This document shows, in pieces, positions 53,891 to 61,954 of a DNA stretch of 64,000 nt. The position numbers and the translations under genes are program-made. The notes below the pieces were generated by a model. That model saw only the letters and a program-made list of their open reading frames with translations. It made no database searches and was not told the DNA's origin. Every line of letters starts with the position of its first letter. Positions within the stretch are counted from its first letter, which is position 1. The stretch lies in assembly GCA_046347635.1 (NCBI GenBank), contig JAXMFT010000006.1, positions 124,001-188,000 of the forward strand, given 5' to 3'. The stretch is from JAGVSZ01 sp019137045. GTDB lineage: Bacteria; Pseudomonadota; Gammaproteobacteria; Burkholderiales; SG8-39.

Positions 53891-54913
53891 ATGGCCGATG
53901 CCTTGCGCGGCTTCACCATCGACCGGCGCGGGATCGGCTTCGTCGGCCGCGACCTGCAGCGCCCCGAGTGCATCCTCGCCGAGCGCGACGGCACGCTCTG
54001 GGCGGCCGACGCGCGCGGCGGGGTGGTGCGGATCGCCCCCGACGGCGCGCAGGCGATCGTCACCCAGACCGAAGCGGCCCAGTTCGCGGGGGCCGCGAGC
54101 GACGCGGAGCGGTTCGTCGCCGGCACGCTGCCGAACGGCCTGGCGTTTGCCGCGAACGGCGACCTGCTGATCGCGAACTTCGGCACCGACCGCCTGGAGA
54201 TCATGACGCGCGCCGGCGCGAGCCGCGTGCTGCACGACTCGATCGACGGGCAGCCGATCGGCAAGGTGAACTTCGTGCTGCGCGACTCGAAGAACCGCCT
54301 CTGGCTCACCGTGTCGACGCGCATCAGGAACTGGATGCAGGCGATCGACCCGGCGGTCGCGGACGGCTACGTCGCGCTCGCCGACGAGCGCGGCCTGCGC
54401 ATCGTCGCCGACGGCTTCCGCTTCACCAACGAGATCCGGCTCGACGCGCGCGAGGAGTGGCTGTACATCGTGGAGACGACCGGGCAGTGCGTGAGCCGCA
54501 TGCGCGTGCAGCCCGACGGGTCGCTCACGCGGCGCGAGGTGTTCGGGCCCTCCAGGCTCGGCCGGGCCGGCTTTCCGGACGGCATCGCGCTCGACCAGGA
54601 GGGCAACGTCTGGGGCACGCTCGTCATGTCGGACGTGATCTTCGTGATCACCGCCGCGGGGGAGTACCTCGAGGTGCTGGACGACGGCGATGCGGCCGCG
54701 AGCGCCGCGCTCGAGCAGGCCTTCCGGGCGCGGCGGGTCACGCCCGAGACGATGCTCGCGGCCGGCGGAAAGCTCGCGCCCTGGTTCGCGAGCCTCACGT
54801 TCGGCGGACCCGACCTGCGCACCTGCTACATCGGCAGCCTGCGCGGCACGCGCATCCCGTATTTCCGCGCGCCGGTGGCCGGGCTGCCGCTGGTCCACTG
54901 GCACGAGCGCTGA
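53891..54913 (+). CDS. SMP-30/gluconolactonase family protein
   Basis: 340 residues, starting 4 bp after the FAH stop. A six-bladed propeller with LQRPECILAERDGTLWAADA (metal Glu in RPECILA), LPNGLAFAANGDLLIANFGT, RFTNEIRLDAREEWLYIVET (Asn/Asp in FTNEIRLD) and GFPDGIALDQEGNVWGTLVM (PDGIALDxxGN metal site). These Glu, Asn and Asp positions are the divalent-metal ligands of gluconolactonases. Lactone hydrolysis is the natural inference, which could follow or precede the FAH step. Confidence 0.85.
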   Translation: MADALRGFTIDRRGIGFVGRDLQRPECILAERDGTLWAADARGGVVRIAPDGAQAIVTQTEAAQFAGAASDAERFVAGTLPNGLAFAANGDLLIANFGTDRLEIMTRAGASRVLHDSIDGQPIGKVNFVLRDSKNRLWLTVSTRIRNWMQAIDPAVADGYVALADERGLRIVADGFRFTNEIRLDAREEWLYIVETTGQCVSRMRVQPDGSLTRREVFGPSRLGRAGFPDGIALDQEGNVWGTLVMSDVIFVITAAGEYLEVLDDGDAAASAALEQAFRARRVTPETMLAAGGKLAPWFASLTFGGPDLRTCYIGSLRGTRIPYFRAPVAGLPLVHWHER

Positions 54914-54934
54914 GCGGGCGCCGAGGAGGCCGCA

Positions 54935-55759
54935 ATGCCACGCAAGTTCGTCGACCTGTCGATCTACCTCGAGAACGACGTCGTCTCGGATCCGAAGCCC
55001 TTCACGCCCAAGATCACCTACCTCGACCACAAGGCGAGCTTTCCGCAGCTCGCCGGCTTCTTCCCCGGGCTGACCCAGGCGGACATGCCCGACGGCGAGG
55101 CGTGGGCGGTCGAGAAGGTCGAGCTCATCACCCACAACGGCACGCACCTCGACGCGCCGTATCACTTCCACTCGACGATGAACCGCAGGTCCGGACGGGC
55201 CGAGCGCGCGATCACGATCGACGAGGTGCCGCTCGAATGGTGCTTCCAGCCGGGGGTGAAGCTCGACTTCCGGCGCTTCCCGGACGGGTACGTCGTCGGC
55301 GCGCGCGACGTCGAGGCGGAGCTCGCGCGCATCGGCCACGCGTTGCGCCCGCTCGAGATCGTCGTGGTCAACACGCGCGCCGGCGCCCGCTACGGGCACG
55401 ACGACTACGTGAGCGCGGGGTGCGGGATGGGCTACGAGGCGACGATGTATCTCCTCGAGCGCGGCGTGCGGCTCACCGGCACCGACGCCTGGAGCTGGGA
55501 CGCGCCCTTCGTGTACACCGCGGAGAAGTACCGGACGACCGGCAATGCGGGGCTCATCTGGGAGGGCCACAAGGCCGGGCGCGACGTCGGGTACTGCCAC
55601 CTCGAGAAGCTGCACAACCTGGAGGCGCTGCCCCCCGACGGCTTCATGGTCGCGTGCTTTCCGGTCAAGATCCGGGGCGCCTCGGCGGGCTGGACACGCG
55701 CGGTGGCGATCTTCGACGACGCGCCCGCTGCGCCCGCTGCGCGCGCGCCGGCGGGTTGA
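54935..55759 (+). CDS. Cyclase family protein (metal-dependent amidase/hydrolase, kynurenine formamidase-like)
   Basis: 274 residues. The metal-binding signature His67-Asn-Gly-Thr-His71-x-Asp73-Ala-Pro-x-His77-Phe is complete. Nearby FFPGLTQADMPDGEAWAVEK and the C-terminal TGTDAWSWDAPF also fit the family (kynurenine formamidase, isatin hydrolase, putative cyclases). Such enzymes open amide or lactam rings or hydrolyse formamides. Together with FAH and SMP-30 genes in one operon it suggests stepwise hydrolysis of a cyclic compound; the order of steps is not known. Confidence 0.88.
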   Translation: MPRKFVDLSIYLENDVVSDPKPFTPKITYLDHKASFPQLAGFFPGLTQADMPDGEAWAVEKVELITHNGTHLDAPYHFHSTMNRRSGRAERAITIDEVPLEWCFQPGVKLDFRRFPDGYVVGARDVEAELARIGHALRPLEIVVVNTRAGARYGHDDYVSAGCGMGYEATMYLLERGVRLTGTDAWSWDAPFVYTAEKYRTTGNAGLIWEGHKAGRDVGYCHLEKLHNLEALPPDGFMVACFPVKIRGASAGWTRAVAIFDDAPAAPAARAPAG

Positions 55760-55843
55760 TTTGGAAGGCGAAACTCGGTAGCCTCGACCGCTCCCCCGGC
55801 GCCCCGCCGGAAGCCGCTTCGCTACCCACTCCCGAGGACAGCC

Positions 55844-56155
55844 ATGCCGGAATACTCCGACGTCACCAAGGACAAGCTGGTCGCCGACATGAAGATCGTG
55901 ATCGCCGACGCCGAGGACCTGCTCAAGGCCACCGCGAACGCGGCCGGCGACAAGGTCTCGGCCGCCCGCGCGCGCATGGAAGACAGCCTGCGCAGCGCGC
56001 GCATCAAGCTCGCCGAGGCGCAGGAGGTCGTCGTCGACAAGGCCAAGGCCGCGGCGCGCGCGACCGACGACTACGTCCATGCCAATCCCTGGCGCGCGGT
56101 CAGCATCGCCGCGGGCGCGGGCCTCGTGCTCGGCCTGCTCATCTCCCGCCGCTAG
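55844..56155 (+). CDS. DUF883 family protein (ElaB/YqjD-like)
   Basis: 103 residues. A charged helical region (KDKLVADMKIVIADAEDLLK, ARARMEDSLRSARIKLAEAQ) is followed by HANPWRAVSIAAGAGLVLGL, the tail-anchor typical of YqjD/ElaB, which tether ribosomes to the inner membrane in stationary phase in E. coli. Expression under RpoS control is known there, not shown here. The holin-like YqjE and YqjK genes follow, the same order as in E. coli. Confidence 0.92.
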   Translation: MPEYSDVTKDKLVADMKIVIADAEDLLKATANAAGDKVSAARARMEDSLRSARIKLAEAQEVVVDKAKAAARATDDYVHANPWRAVSIAAGAGLVLGLLISRR

Positions 56156-56163
56156 GCGGCGCC

Positions 56164-56565
56164 ATGACCGAGGCCGGGCCGCAGCGCCCGCCGGGGCTCG
56201 CCGGGTCGCTCGCGCGGCTGGCGCGCACCGCGCTCGGGGTGCTGCGCACGCGCCTCGAGATCCTCGCCACCGAGATCGAGGAGGAGCGCATCCGGTTCGC
56301 CGGGCTCGCGCTCGTGGTCGCCGCGATCGCGTTCTGCGTGCAGATGGCGGTGCTGCTGTTCGTGATCCTGATGGTGGTGCTGCTGTGGGAGTCGCACCGC
56401 GTGGTCACGCTCGGGACGCTTTCCGGCGCGTTCCTCGTGTGCGGCGTCGTGCTGTACTTCTGGCTGCGCCGCAGGCTGCGCACCCGCCCGCGCATGTTCG
56501 CGAGCACCCTCGGCGAGCTCGGGAAGGACGACGAGCGGCTCGGCCGCGGAGGCGGCCGCGGGTGA
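56164..56565 (+). CDS. yqjE: YqjE-like phage holin family membrane protein
   Basis: 133 residues with two membrane helices (about 48-70 and 80-102; LALVVAAIAFCVQMAVLLFV and LGTLSGAFLVCGVVLYFWLR) between charged ends. LARTALGVLRTRLEILATEI is the family start. The name phage holin family reflects a Pfam title; this is a chromosomal envelope protein, not a lysis gene. It begins 8 bp after the DUF883 gene and overlaps the next gene (GTGA). Confidence 0.88.
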   Translation: MTEAGPQRPPGLAGSLARLARTALGVLRTRLEILATEIEEERIRFAGLALVVAAIAFCVQMAVLLFVILMVVLLWESHRVVTLGTLSGAFLVCGVVLYFWLRRRLRTRPRMFASTLGELGKDDERLGRGGGRG

Positions 56566-56858
56566 ACCGCCGCCTCGCGCAGCTCTACGTCCGCCGCGAG
56601 CGGCTGCTCGCGCAGGCCGCCGCGCAGCGCGACGAGGTGGCGCTGCTGCTCGCCCCCCTCGCCGGCCCGCTCGCGCTCGCCGACCGCGGCGTCGCCGCGG
56701 CCGCCTATTTGCGCGCGCATCCGGAGCTCGTGCTGATCGCGGCAACGGCGCTCGTCGTCCTGTCGCCGAAGCGCGCCCTGCGCTGGGCGCGCAGGAGCTA
56801 CGCGGTCTGGCGCGGCTACCGCTGGGCGGCCGGCGCGCTCGCGCGCGCACGCCCGTAG
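56562..56858 (+). CDS. YqjK-like small membrane protein
   Basis: 98 residues from a GTG overlapping the previous stop. NRRLAQLYVRRERLLAQAAA is the basic helical start, AYLRAHPELVLIAATALVVL is a possible single membrane helix and the end is basic (RALRWARRSYAVWRGYRWAA). This matches the third gene of the yqjDEK trio. Function unknown. It converges with xthA, 4 bp between stops. Confidence 0.75.
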   Translation: MNRRLAQLYVRRERLLAQAAAQRDEVALLLAPLAGPLALADRGVAAAAYLRAHPELVLIAATALVVLSPKRALRWARRSYAVWRGYRWAAGALARARP

Positions 56859-56862
56859 CGGG

Positions 56863-57639
56863 TCAGAGCGCCCAGTCGTAGTCGATGGTCAGCGGCGCGT
56901 GGTCCGAGAAGCGCTTCGACTTGTAGATCGAGGCGCGTAAGGCCTTCGCCGCGATCCCCGGCGTGGCGACCTGGTAGTCGATGCGCCAGCCCACGTTCTT
57001 CGCCCACGCCTGGCCGCGGTTCGACCACCAGGTGTACTGCTCGGGGCGCGGATCGAGCCGGCGGAACACGTCCACCCAGCCCGCGGCTTCGAACACCTCG
57101 GTCAGCCACGCGCGCTCTTCCGGCAGGAACCCCGAGTTCTTCCGGTTGGCGCGCCAGTTCCTGAGGTCGATCTCCCGGTGCGCGATGTTCCAGTCGCCGC
57201 ACACGATGAACTCGCGTCCGCTCGCGGCGAGCCGCCGCAGCACCGGCATGAACGCCGCCATGAAGCGGAACTTCGCCTGCTGGCGCTCGGGGGAGCTCGA
57301 GCCCGAGGGGAGGTACAGCGAGACGATCGAGAGCCGGCCGAAATCGGCGCGCAGGAAACGCCCCTCCGGGTCGAACTCGCGGCTGCCGATTCCGGTCGTC
57401 ACCGCGTCCGGCTGCCGGGCGCAGTACATGCCGACGCCGCTGTAGCCCTTCTTGCTGGCGAAGTCGAAATGCCCCTTCAGCTTGCCTGGCACGAGGATTG
57501 CGTCGGAGAGATCGCTCTCATGCGCTTTGATTTCCTGCATGCACGCGCAATCGGCCTTTTGTCGCACGAGCCAGGCGAGGTACCCCTTCGCGGCCGCCGC
57601 GCGGATGCCGTTCAGGTTCAGCGTGATCACGCGTAACAT
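56863..57639 (-). CDS. xthA: Exodeoxyribonuclease III
   Basis: AP endonuclease and 3'-5' exonuclease of base-excision repair. 258 residues. Active-site motifs of the EEP fold: ITLNLNGIRAA (Asn), ACMQEIKA (Glu), FVCGDWNIAH-like segment ending in GDWNIAHREID (Asp/Asn) and RFSDHAPLTIDYDW (Asp-His). WWSNRGQAWAKNVGWRIDY is the DNA-binding loop region. No clear Shine-Dalgarno precedes the ATG; the 260-bp gap to the next gene (57640-57899) starts AT-rich, and I see no RNA gene in it. Confidence 0.95.
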   Translation of the reverse strand: MLRVITLNLNGIRAAAAKGYLAWLVRQKADCACMQEIKAHESDLSDAILVPGKLKGHFDFASKKGYSGVGMYCARQPDAVTTGIGSREFDPEGRFLRADFGRLSIVSLYLPSGSSSPERQQAKFRFMAAFMPVLRRLAASGREFIVCGDWNIAHREIDLRNWRANRKNSGFLPEERAWLTEVFEAAGWVDVFRRLDPRPEQYTWWSNRGQAWAKNVGWRIDYQVATPGIAAKALRASIYKSKRFSDHAPLTIDYDWAL

Positions 57640-57899
57640 GTTGAATGGAGAAAATAAACGGAGCAGATCTGAATCCGCGGCGGAGTGCGGCCGCGGCCCT
57701 GCGCGCCCCGGCCTGCACGGCCGGCGCGAGGTGCTGCGCTTCGGCAATCCCGTGACGAAAACCGGCAGGCACACGCCCGCGGTCTTCGTCGCAGGACCGC
57801 TCGTGACCCCCGCACGCCCCCGCCGGCATGAGGAATTTTACGCACACGCCGAACTGCGCCGAGGCGCCATGCCCCTACAACAACACGGAGTCCCGAACC

Positions 57900-58550
57900 A
57901 TGCATAGCCGAACGTTCGCCGCGCTCGCAACGTGCGCGCTCCTCGCCGCGGGCCCCGCGGGCGCGCAGAAACTCTACAAGTACACCGATCCGGCCACCGG
58001 CAAGACGGTCTACACCGAGCGGCTGCCGATCGAGGCCGCCGGCAAGGCCAACGAGCAGCTCAACCGCCAGGGCAGCGTCGTGCGGCGCGAGGCCGCCGCC
58101 CCCACCGCGGACGAGCTCGCCGCGCGCGAGGCCGAGCGCAAGCGCAGGCTCGACGAGGAGGCGGCCGCGCGCGAGGAGAAGCGCAAGAACCAGGCGCTCC
58201 TCAACACCTACGCGAGCGAGAAGGACATCGACGAGGCGCGCGCGCGCGCGCTGCAGGCGAACGACGAGGCGATCAAGGACGCCGAGCGCAAGCTCGCCGA
58301 CGCGCAGAAGCGCCAGAAGCAGCTCGCGGGCGAGGCCGAGTTCTACCAGAGGAAGCCGATGCCGTCGCAGCTCAAGCTCGACATCCAGAACAACCAGGTC
58401 GAGCTCAGGACGCACGGCGAGCTGCTCGACGCGAAGCGCAAGGACACGGTGGCGATCAACGCGAAGTACGACGAGGACAAGCGCCGCTACGTCGAGCTGA
58501 TGAAGGGCGGCGCGGTGGCGACCGCGGCGCCCTCCCCCGCGAAGAAGTAG
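57900..58550 (+). CDS. Exported DUF4124 domain-containing coiled-coil protein
   Basis: 216 residues. Signal peptide (RTFAALATCALLAAGPAGA, cleavage before QKLYKY). The DUF4124 motif follows at once: KLYKYTDPATGKTVYTERLP. The rest is a long charged coiled coil (about 70-200; ELAAREAERKRRLDEEAAAR and on). DUF4124 proteins are periplasmic and unassigned, common in proteobacteria. It converges with gatB; the 45 bp between them are GC-rich and hairpin-prone. Confidence 0.88.
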   Translation: MHSRTFAALATCALLAAGPAGAQKLYKYTDPATGKTVYTERLPIEAAGKANEQLNRQGSVVRREAAAPTADELAAREAERKRRLDEEAAAREEKRKNQALLNTYASEKDIDEARARALQANDEAIKDAERKLADAQKRQKQLAGEAEFYQRKPMPSQLKLDIQNNQVELRTHGELLDAKRKDTVAINAKYDEDKRRYVELMKGGAVATAAPSPAKK

Positions 58551-58595
58551 GCGCGCCCGTCGGCGCCGGCGCGCGCCGCGGCGGCGGCCCGCCCC

Positions 58596-60041
58596 TTACC
58601 CGGACAGCTTTCCCTTCAGCAGGTCGTTGACCTGCTGCGGGTTCGCCTTGCCCTTGGTCGCCTTCATCACCTGGCCGACGAGGGCATTGAGGGCCTTCTC
58701 CTTGCCGGCGCGGAACTCCTCGACCGACCTCGGGTTGGCGGCGAGCACCTCGGCCACGATCGCCTCGAGCGCGCCCGCGTCCGAGATCTGGCGCAGCCCG
58801 CGCCGCGCGACGATCGCGTCGGGGTCGCCCTCCCCTTCCCACATCGCCTTGCGCACGTCTTTCGCGATCTTGCCCGAGATCGTGCCATCTAGAACGAGGG
58901 CTTGGACTCGTCCGATCTGCTCTGGCGACACGGGACTCTGCGAGAACTCCAACCCGCGCTCGTTCATCTGCGAGGTGAGCTCTCCAACGGTCACGTTGGC
59001 AAGGTCTCTGGGTGCTTCAGGATAGGTTTCCGTGTCTATCTTCATCAGGGAGCGCTCGAAGAAATCCGCCTTGTCGCGACTCGCGGTGACCTGCGCCGCG
59101 ACTTGAGGCGACAGCTTGTATCGTGATTCGAAGCGCGCTCGCCTCGCGGCCGGCAGCTCCGGCATCCTTGATCGAATCTCTGCGATCCATTGCTCGCTCA
59201 CCGCGAGCGGCAGCAGGTCGGGGTCGGGGAAGTAGCGATAGTCGTGCGCCTCCTCCTTGGAGCGCAGCGAGCGCGTCTCGTCGCGCTCGGGATCGTACAG
59301 GCGCGTCTCCTGGTCGATCCGCCCGCCGGCCTCGAGGATCTCGATCTGGCGCCGCGCCTCGTGCTCGATCGCGCGCTCGAGGAAGCGGAACGAGTTCAGG
59401 TTCTTGATCTCGCAGCGCGTGCCGAGCGGCGCGCCCGGCCGCCGCACCGACACGTTCGCGTCGCAGCGGAACGAGCCCTCCTGCATGTTGCCGTCGCAGA
59501 TCTCGATCCAGCGCACCAGCGCGTGCAGCGTGCGCGCGTACGCCACCGCCTCCTCGGCCGAGCGCATGTCGGGCTCGGAGACGATCTCGAGCAGCGGCGT
59601 GCCCGCGCGGTTGAGGTCGATGCCGCTCGCGCCGTGGAAATCCTCGTGCAGCGACTTGCCCGCGTCCTCCTCGAGGTGGGCGCGCGTGAGCCGCACCACC
59701 TTCTCCGCGCCGCCCGCGAGGATGGTGAGCGCGCCGCCGGCCACGATCGGCGCCTCGTACTGGCTGATCTGGTAGCCCTTCGGCAGGTCGGGGTAGAAGT
59801 AGTTCTTGCGCGCGAACACCGAGGTCCGGTTGAGCTCGCCGCCGACCGCCAGGGCGAAGCGGATGGCGCGCTCGACCGCGCCGCGGTTCAGCACCGGCAG
59901 CGTGCCGGGCAGCGCGATGTCGACGCCGCAGGCCTGCGTGTTCGGCGCGGCGCCGAACGCCGTCGCCGCGCCCGAGAAGATCTTCGACCGCGTCGAGAGC
60001 TGCGCGTGGGTCTCCAGGCCGATGACGATTTCCCAGCTCAT
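58596..60041 (-). CDS. gatB: Aspartyl/glutamyl-tRNA amidotransferase subunit B
   Basis: Kinase subunit of the GatCAB amidotransferase, which converts Glu-tRNA-Gln or Asp-tRNA-Asn to the amide form. 481 residues. VIGLETHAQLSTRSKIFSGA, DLPKGYQISQYEAPIV, EIVSEPDMRSAEEAVAYART, MQEGSFRCDANVSVR and DYRYFPDPDLLPL are in place; the C-terminal YqeY-like tail domain ends LKGKLSG. A stretch of about 300 bp (58885-59195) uses codons unlike the rest of the gene: lower GC, ATA, AGA, CTA, TCA and CGA codons appear. The reading frame stays intact. Confidence 0.96.
   Translation of the reverse strand: MSWEIVIGLETHAQLSTRSKIFSGAATAFGAAPNTQACGVDIALPGTLPVLNRGAVERAIRFALAVGGELNRTSVFARKNYFYPDLPKGYQISQYEAPIVAGGALTILAGGAEKVVRLTRAHLEEDAGKSLHEDFHGASGIDLNRAGTPLLEIVSEPDMRSAEEAVAYARTLHALVRWIEICDGNMQEGSFRCDANVSVRRPGAPLGTRCEIKNLNSFRFLERAIEHEARRQIEILEAGGRIDQETRLYDPERDETRSLRSKEEAHDYRYFPDPDLLPLAVSEQWIAEIRSRMPELPAARRARFESRYKLSPQVAAQVTASRDKADFFERSLMKIDTETYPEAPRDLANVTVGELTSQMNERGLEFSQSPVSPEQIGRVQALVLDGTISGKIAKDVRKAMWEGEGDPDAIVARRGLRQISDAGALEAIVAEVLAANPRSVEEFRAGKEKALNALVGQVMKATKGKANPQQVNDLLKGKLSG
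58885..59195 (-). other. Lower-GC, atypical-codon patch inside gatB
   Basis: On the minus strand the patch begins near the codons for SEQWIAEIRS and ends near VLDGTIS. It contains ATT, CGA, TCA, AGG, CAA, ATA, AGA, GTT and CTA codons, whereas the flanks are almost wholly GC-ending. Hand counts give about 63% GC for 58921-58980 and about 53% for 58981-59040, against about 70% nearby. Boundaries look sharp. Possible homologous replacement or assembly chimera. Confidence 0.7.
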
Positions 60042-60051
60042 GGTCGGGGCG

Positions 60052-61515
60052 TCATTGCGCGGCGAAGCCCGGCGGCGCGCGCCGGTGCCAGTCGGTCGCG
60101 AGCTGGAACTGGTGGGCGAGGTTCAGCATCCGCGCCTCGGAGAAGTACGGGCCGACGACCTGCAGCCCCACCGGGAGTCCGCCCGCGCCGAATCCGCAGG
60201 GGATCGACAGCGCGGGCAGGCCCGCGAGGTTCGGACCCACCGTGTAGATGTCGTTGAGGTACATCTGCACCGGGTCGGAGACCTGTGCGCCGACCGGGAA
60301 GGCGACCGTCGGGGAGGTCGGGCCGATGAGAAGGTCGCACTCACCGAAGGCCGCGACGAAATCCTGCGCGATCAGCCGCCGCACGCGCTGCGCCTGGAGG
60401 TAGTACGCGTCGTAGTAGCCGTGCGAGAGCACGTAGGTTCCCACCAGGATGCGCCGCTTCACCTCGGTGCCGAAACCCTGCGCGCGCGTCTTGCGGTACA
60501 TGTCCGCGAGGTCGCCGTACTCCGGCGCGCGGTAGCCGTAGCGCACGCCGTCGAAGCGCGCGAGGTTCGAGGAGGCCTCGGCCGGCGCGATGACGTAATA
60601 CGCCGGGACCGACAGCGCGCTGTTCGGGAGCCCGACCTCGACCGCCGTCGCGCCGAGCGTGCGCAGCACGGCGAGCGCGCCTTCGACCGCCGCGCGAACG
60701 TCCGCGTCCATGCCGGCGCCGAAGTACTCGCGCGGCAGGCCGATGCGCATCCCGGCCAGCGGCCGCGCGAGGTCGCGCGCGTAGTCTTCCTTGGGGCGCT
60801 CGAGGCTGGTCGAGTCGCGCGCGTCGAAGCCGGCCATCGCGTTCAGCAGGAGCGCGAGGTCCGCGGCGCCGCGCGCGAACGCCCCGCCCTGGTCGAGGCT
60901 CGACGCGTAGGCGATCAGCCCGTAGCGCGAGACGAGGCCGTAGGTCGGCTTGATCCCGGAGATGCCGCAGAAGCCGGCCGGCTGGCGGATCGACCCGCCG
61001 GTGTCGGTGCCGGTCGCGCACGGGGCGAGCCGCGCCGCGACCGCGGCGGCCGAGCCGCCCGAGGAACCGCCCGGGACGCGCGCCGGGTCCCAGGGGTTGC
61101 GGGCCGGCCCGAAGTGCGAGTTCTCGGTCGACGAGCCCATCGCGAACTCGTCCATGTTGGTCTTGCCGAGGATCACCGCCCCCGCGGCCCCGAACTGCTC
61201 GATGACGTGCGCGTCGTAGGGCGCAACGAAGTTCGCGAGCATCTTCGACGCGCAGGTGGTGAGCCAGCCCCGCGCGCAGAAGATGTCCTTGTGGGCGATC
61301 GGGATTCCGAGCAGGGGCGTGCGCTCGCCGCGCGCCAGGCGCGCGTCGGCCGCGCGCGCCTGGGCGAGGCTGCGCTCGCGGTCGACCGTGACGAAGGCGT
61401 TGAGCGCGCCCTGGTGGCGGTCGATCCGCGCGAGATAGCGCTCGGTCAGCTCGACGCTCGTGACTTTTTTCGCGGCCAGCGCGTCCGCGAGCTCGGCTAG
61501 GGAGGCTTCGATCAT
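60052..61515 (-). CDS. gatA: Aspartyl/glutamyl-tRNA amidotransferase subunit A
   Basis: Amidase that releases ammonia from glutamine for the GatCAB reaction. 487 residues. The amidase signature is complete: IPIAHKDIFC (catalytic Lys), PGGSSGGSAAAVAARLAP (cis-Ser region) and GTDTGGSIRQPAGFCG (Ser nucleophile). Later MRIGLPREYFGAG and the FPVGAQVSDPV region match GatA. 52 bp after gatC and 10 bp before gatB in one operon. Confidence 0.97.
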   Translation of the reverse strand: MIEASLAELADALAAKKVTSVELTERYLARIDRHQGALNAFVTVDRERSLAQARAADARLARGERTPLLGIPIAHKDIFCARGWLTTCASKMLANFVAPYDAHVIEQFGAAGAVILGKTNMDEFAMGSSTENSHFGPARNPWDPARVPGGSSGGSAAAVAARLAPCATGTDTGGSIRQPAGFCGISGIKPTYGLVSRYGLIAYASSLDQGGAFARGAADLALLLNAMAGFDARDSTSLERPKEDYARDLARPLAGMRIGLPREYFGAGMDADVRAAVEGALAVLRTLGATAVEVGLPNSALSVPAYYVIAPAEASSNLARFDGVRYGYRAPEYGDLADMYRKTRAQGFGTEVKRRILVGTYVLSHGYYDAYYLQAQRVRRLIAQDFVAAFGECDLLIGPTSPTVAFPVGAQVSDPVQMYLNDIYTVGPNLAGLPALSIPCGFGAGGLPVGLQVVGPYFSEARMLNLAHQFQLATDWHRRAPPGFAAQ

Positions 61516-61567
61516 CGCGACGGGGCGGGAATCGCGCCGGGGCGCGCGGCGCCCGCCTTGCGGTTCC

Positions 61568-61855
61568 TCACTCGATCACCTTCGGCACGAGGTAGAGATC
61601 GGCCTCCACCTGCGGGGCGATCGCCTGGAAGAGGCGGTGCTGGTCGGCCTCGGTGACCTCGTCCGCCCGCAGGCGCAGCATCACGTCCTGCGCGTGGGCC
61701 ATCGGCGCGACGCCCGCCGTGTCCACCGCCTGGAGCTGCGCCACGAGCGCGAGGATCCCGTTCAGGTCCTGTTGCACCGCGGCGACCTCGGCCGGGGTGA
61801 CTTCGAGCCGGGCGAGCTGCGCGATCCGGAGGACGTCCGACGAACTGAGCGACAT
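61568..61855 (-). CDS. gatC: Aspartyl/glutamyl-tRNA amidotransferase subunit C
   Basis: Small subunit that wraps and stabilises GatA-GatB. 95 residues: SLSSSDVLRIAQLARLEVTP, VQQDLNGILALVAQLQAVDT, GVAPMAHAQDVMLRLRADEV and ending LVPKVIE, the family hallmark. First gene of gatCAB, divergent from mreB with a 99-bp gap. Confidence 0.96.
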   Translation of the reverse strand: MSLSSSDVLRIAQLARLEVTPAEVAAVQQDLNGILALVAQLQAVDTAGVAPMAHAQDVMLRLRADEVTEADQHRLFQAIAPQVEADLYLVPKVIE

Positions 61856-61893
61856 TCGTGATTTCCGACTTAGAACAAGCGCTTAGATTCGGG

Positions 61894-61899
61894 TATTAT
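61894..61899 (+). promoter_or_regulatory. -10-like TATTAT upstream of mreB
   Basis: TATTAT (five of six consensus bases) 55 bp before the mreB ATG inside the AT-richer divergent gap. A weak -35 (TAGAAC, 61871-61876) lies 17 bp upstream. Confidence 0.45.
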
Positions 61900-61954
61900 A
61901 GCCGCCGCGCATGCCCCCGACACCCGGGGCGCGATTCTGGAGATCGATTACCGC

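Noticed and set aside
56164..56565. Prophage lysis gene (holin)
   Set aside because: The gene is the YqjE member of a yqjDEK-like trio; no endolysin, capsid, tail, integrase or attachment site is visible.
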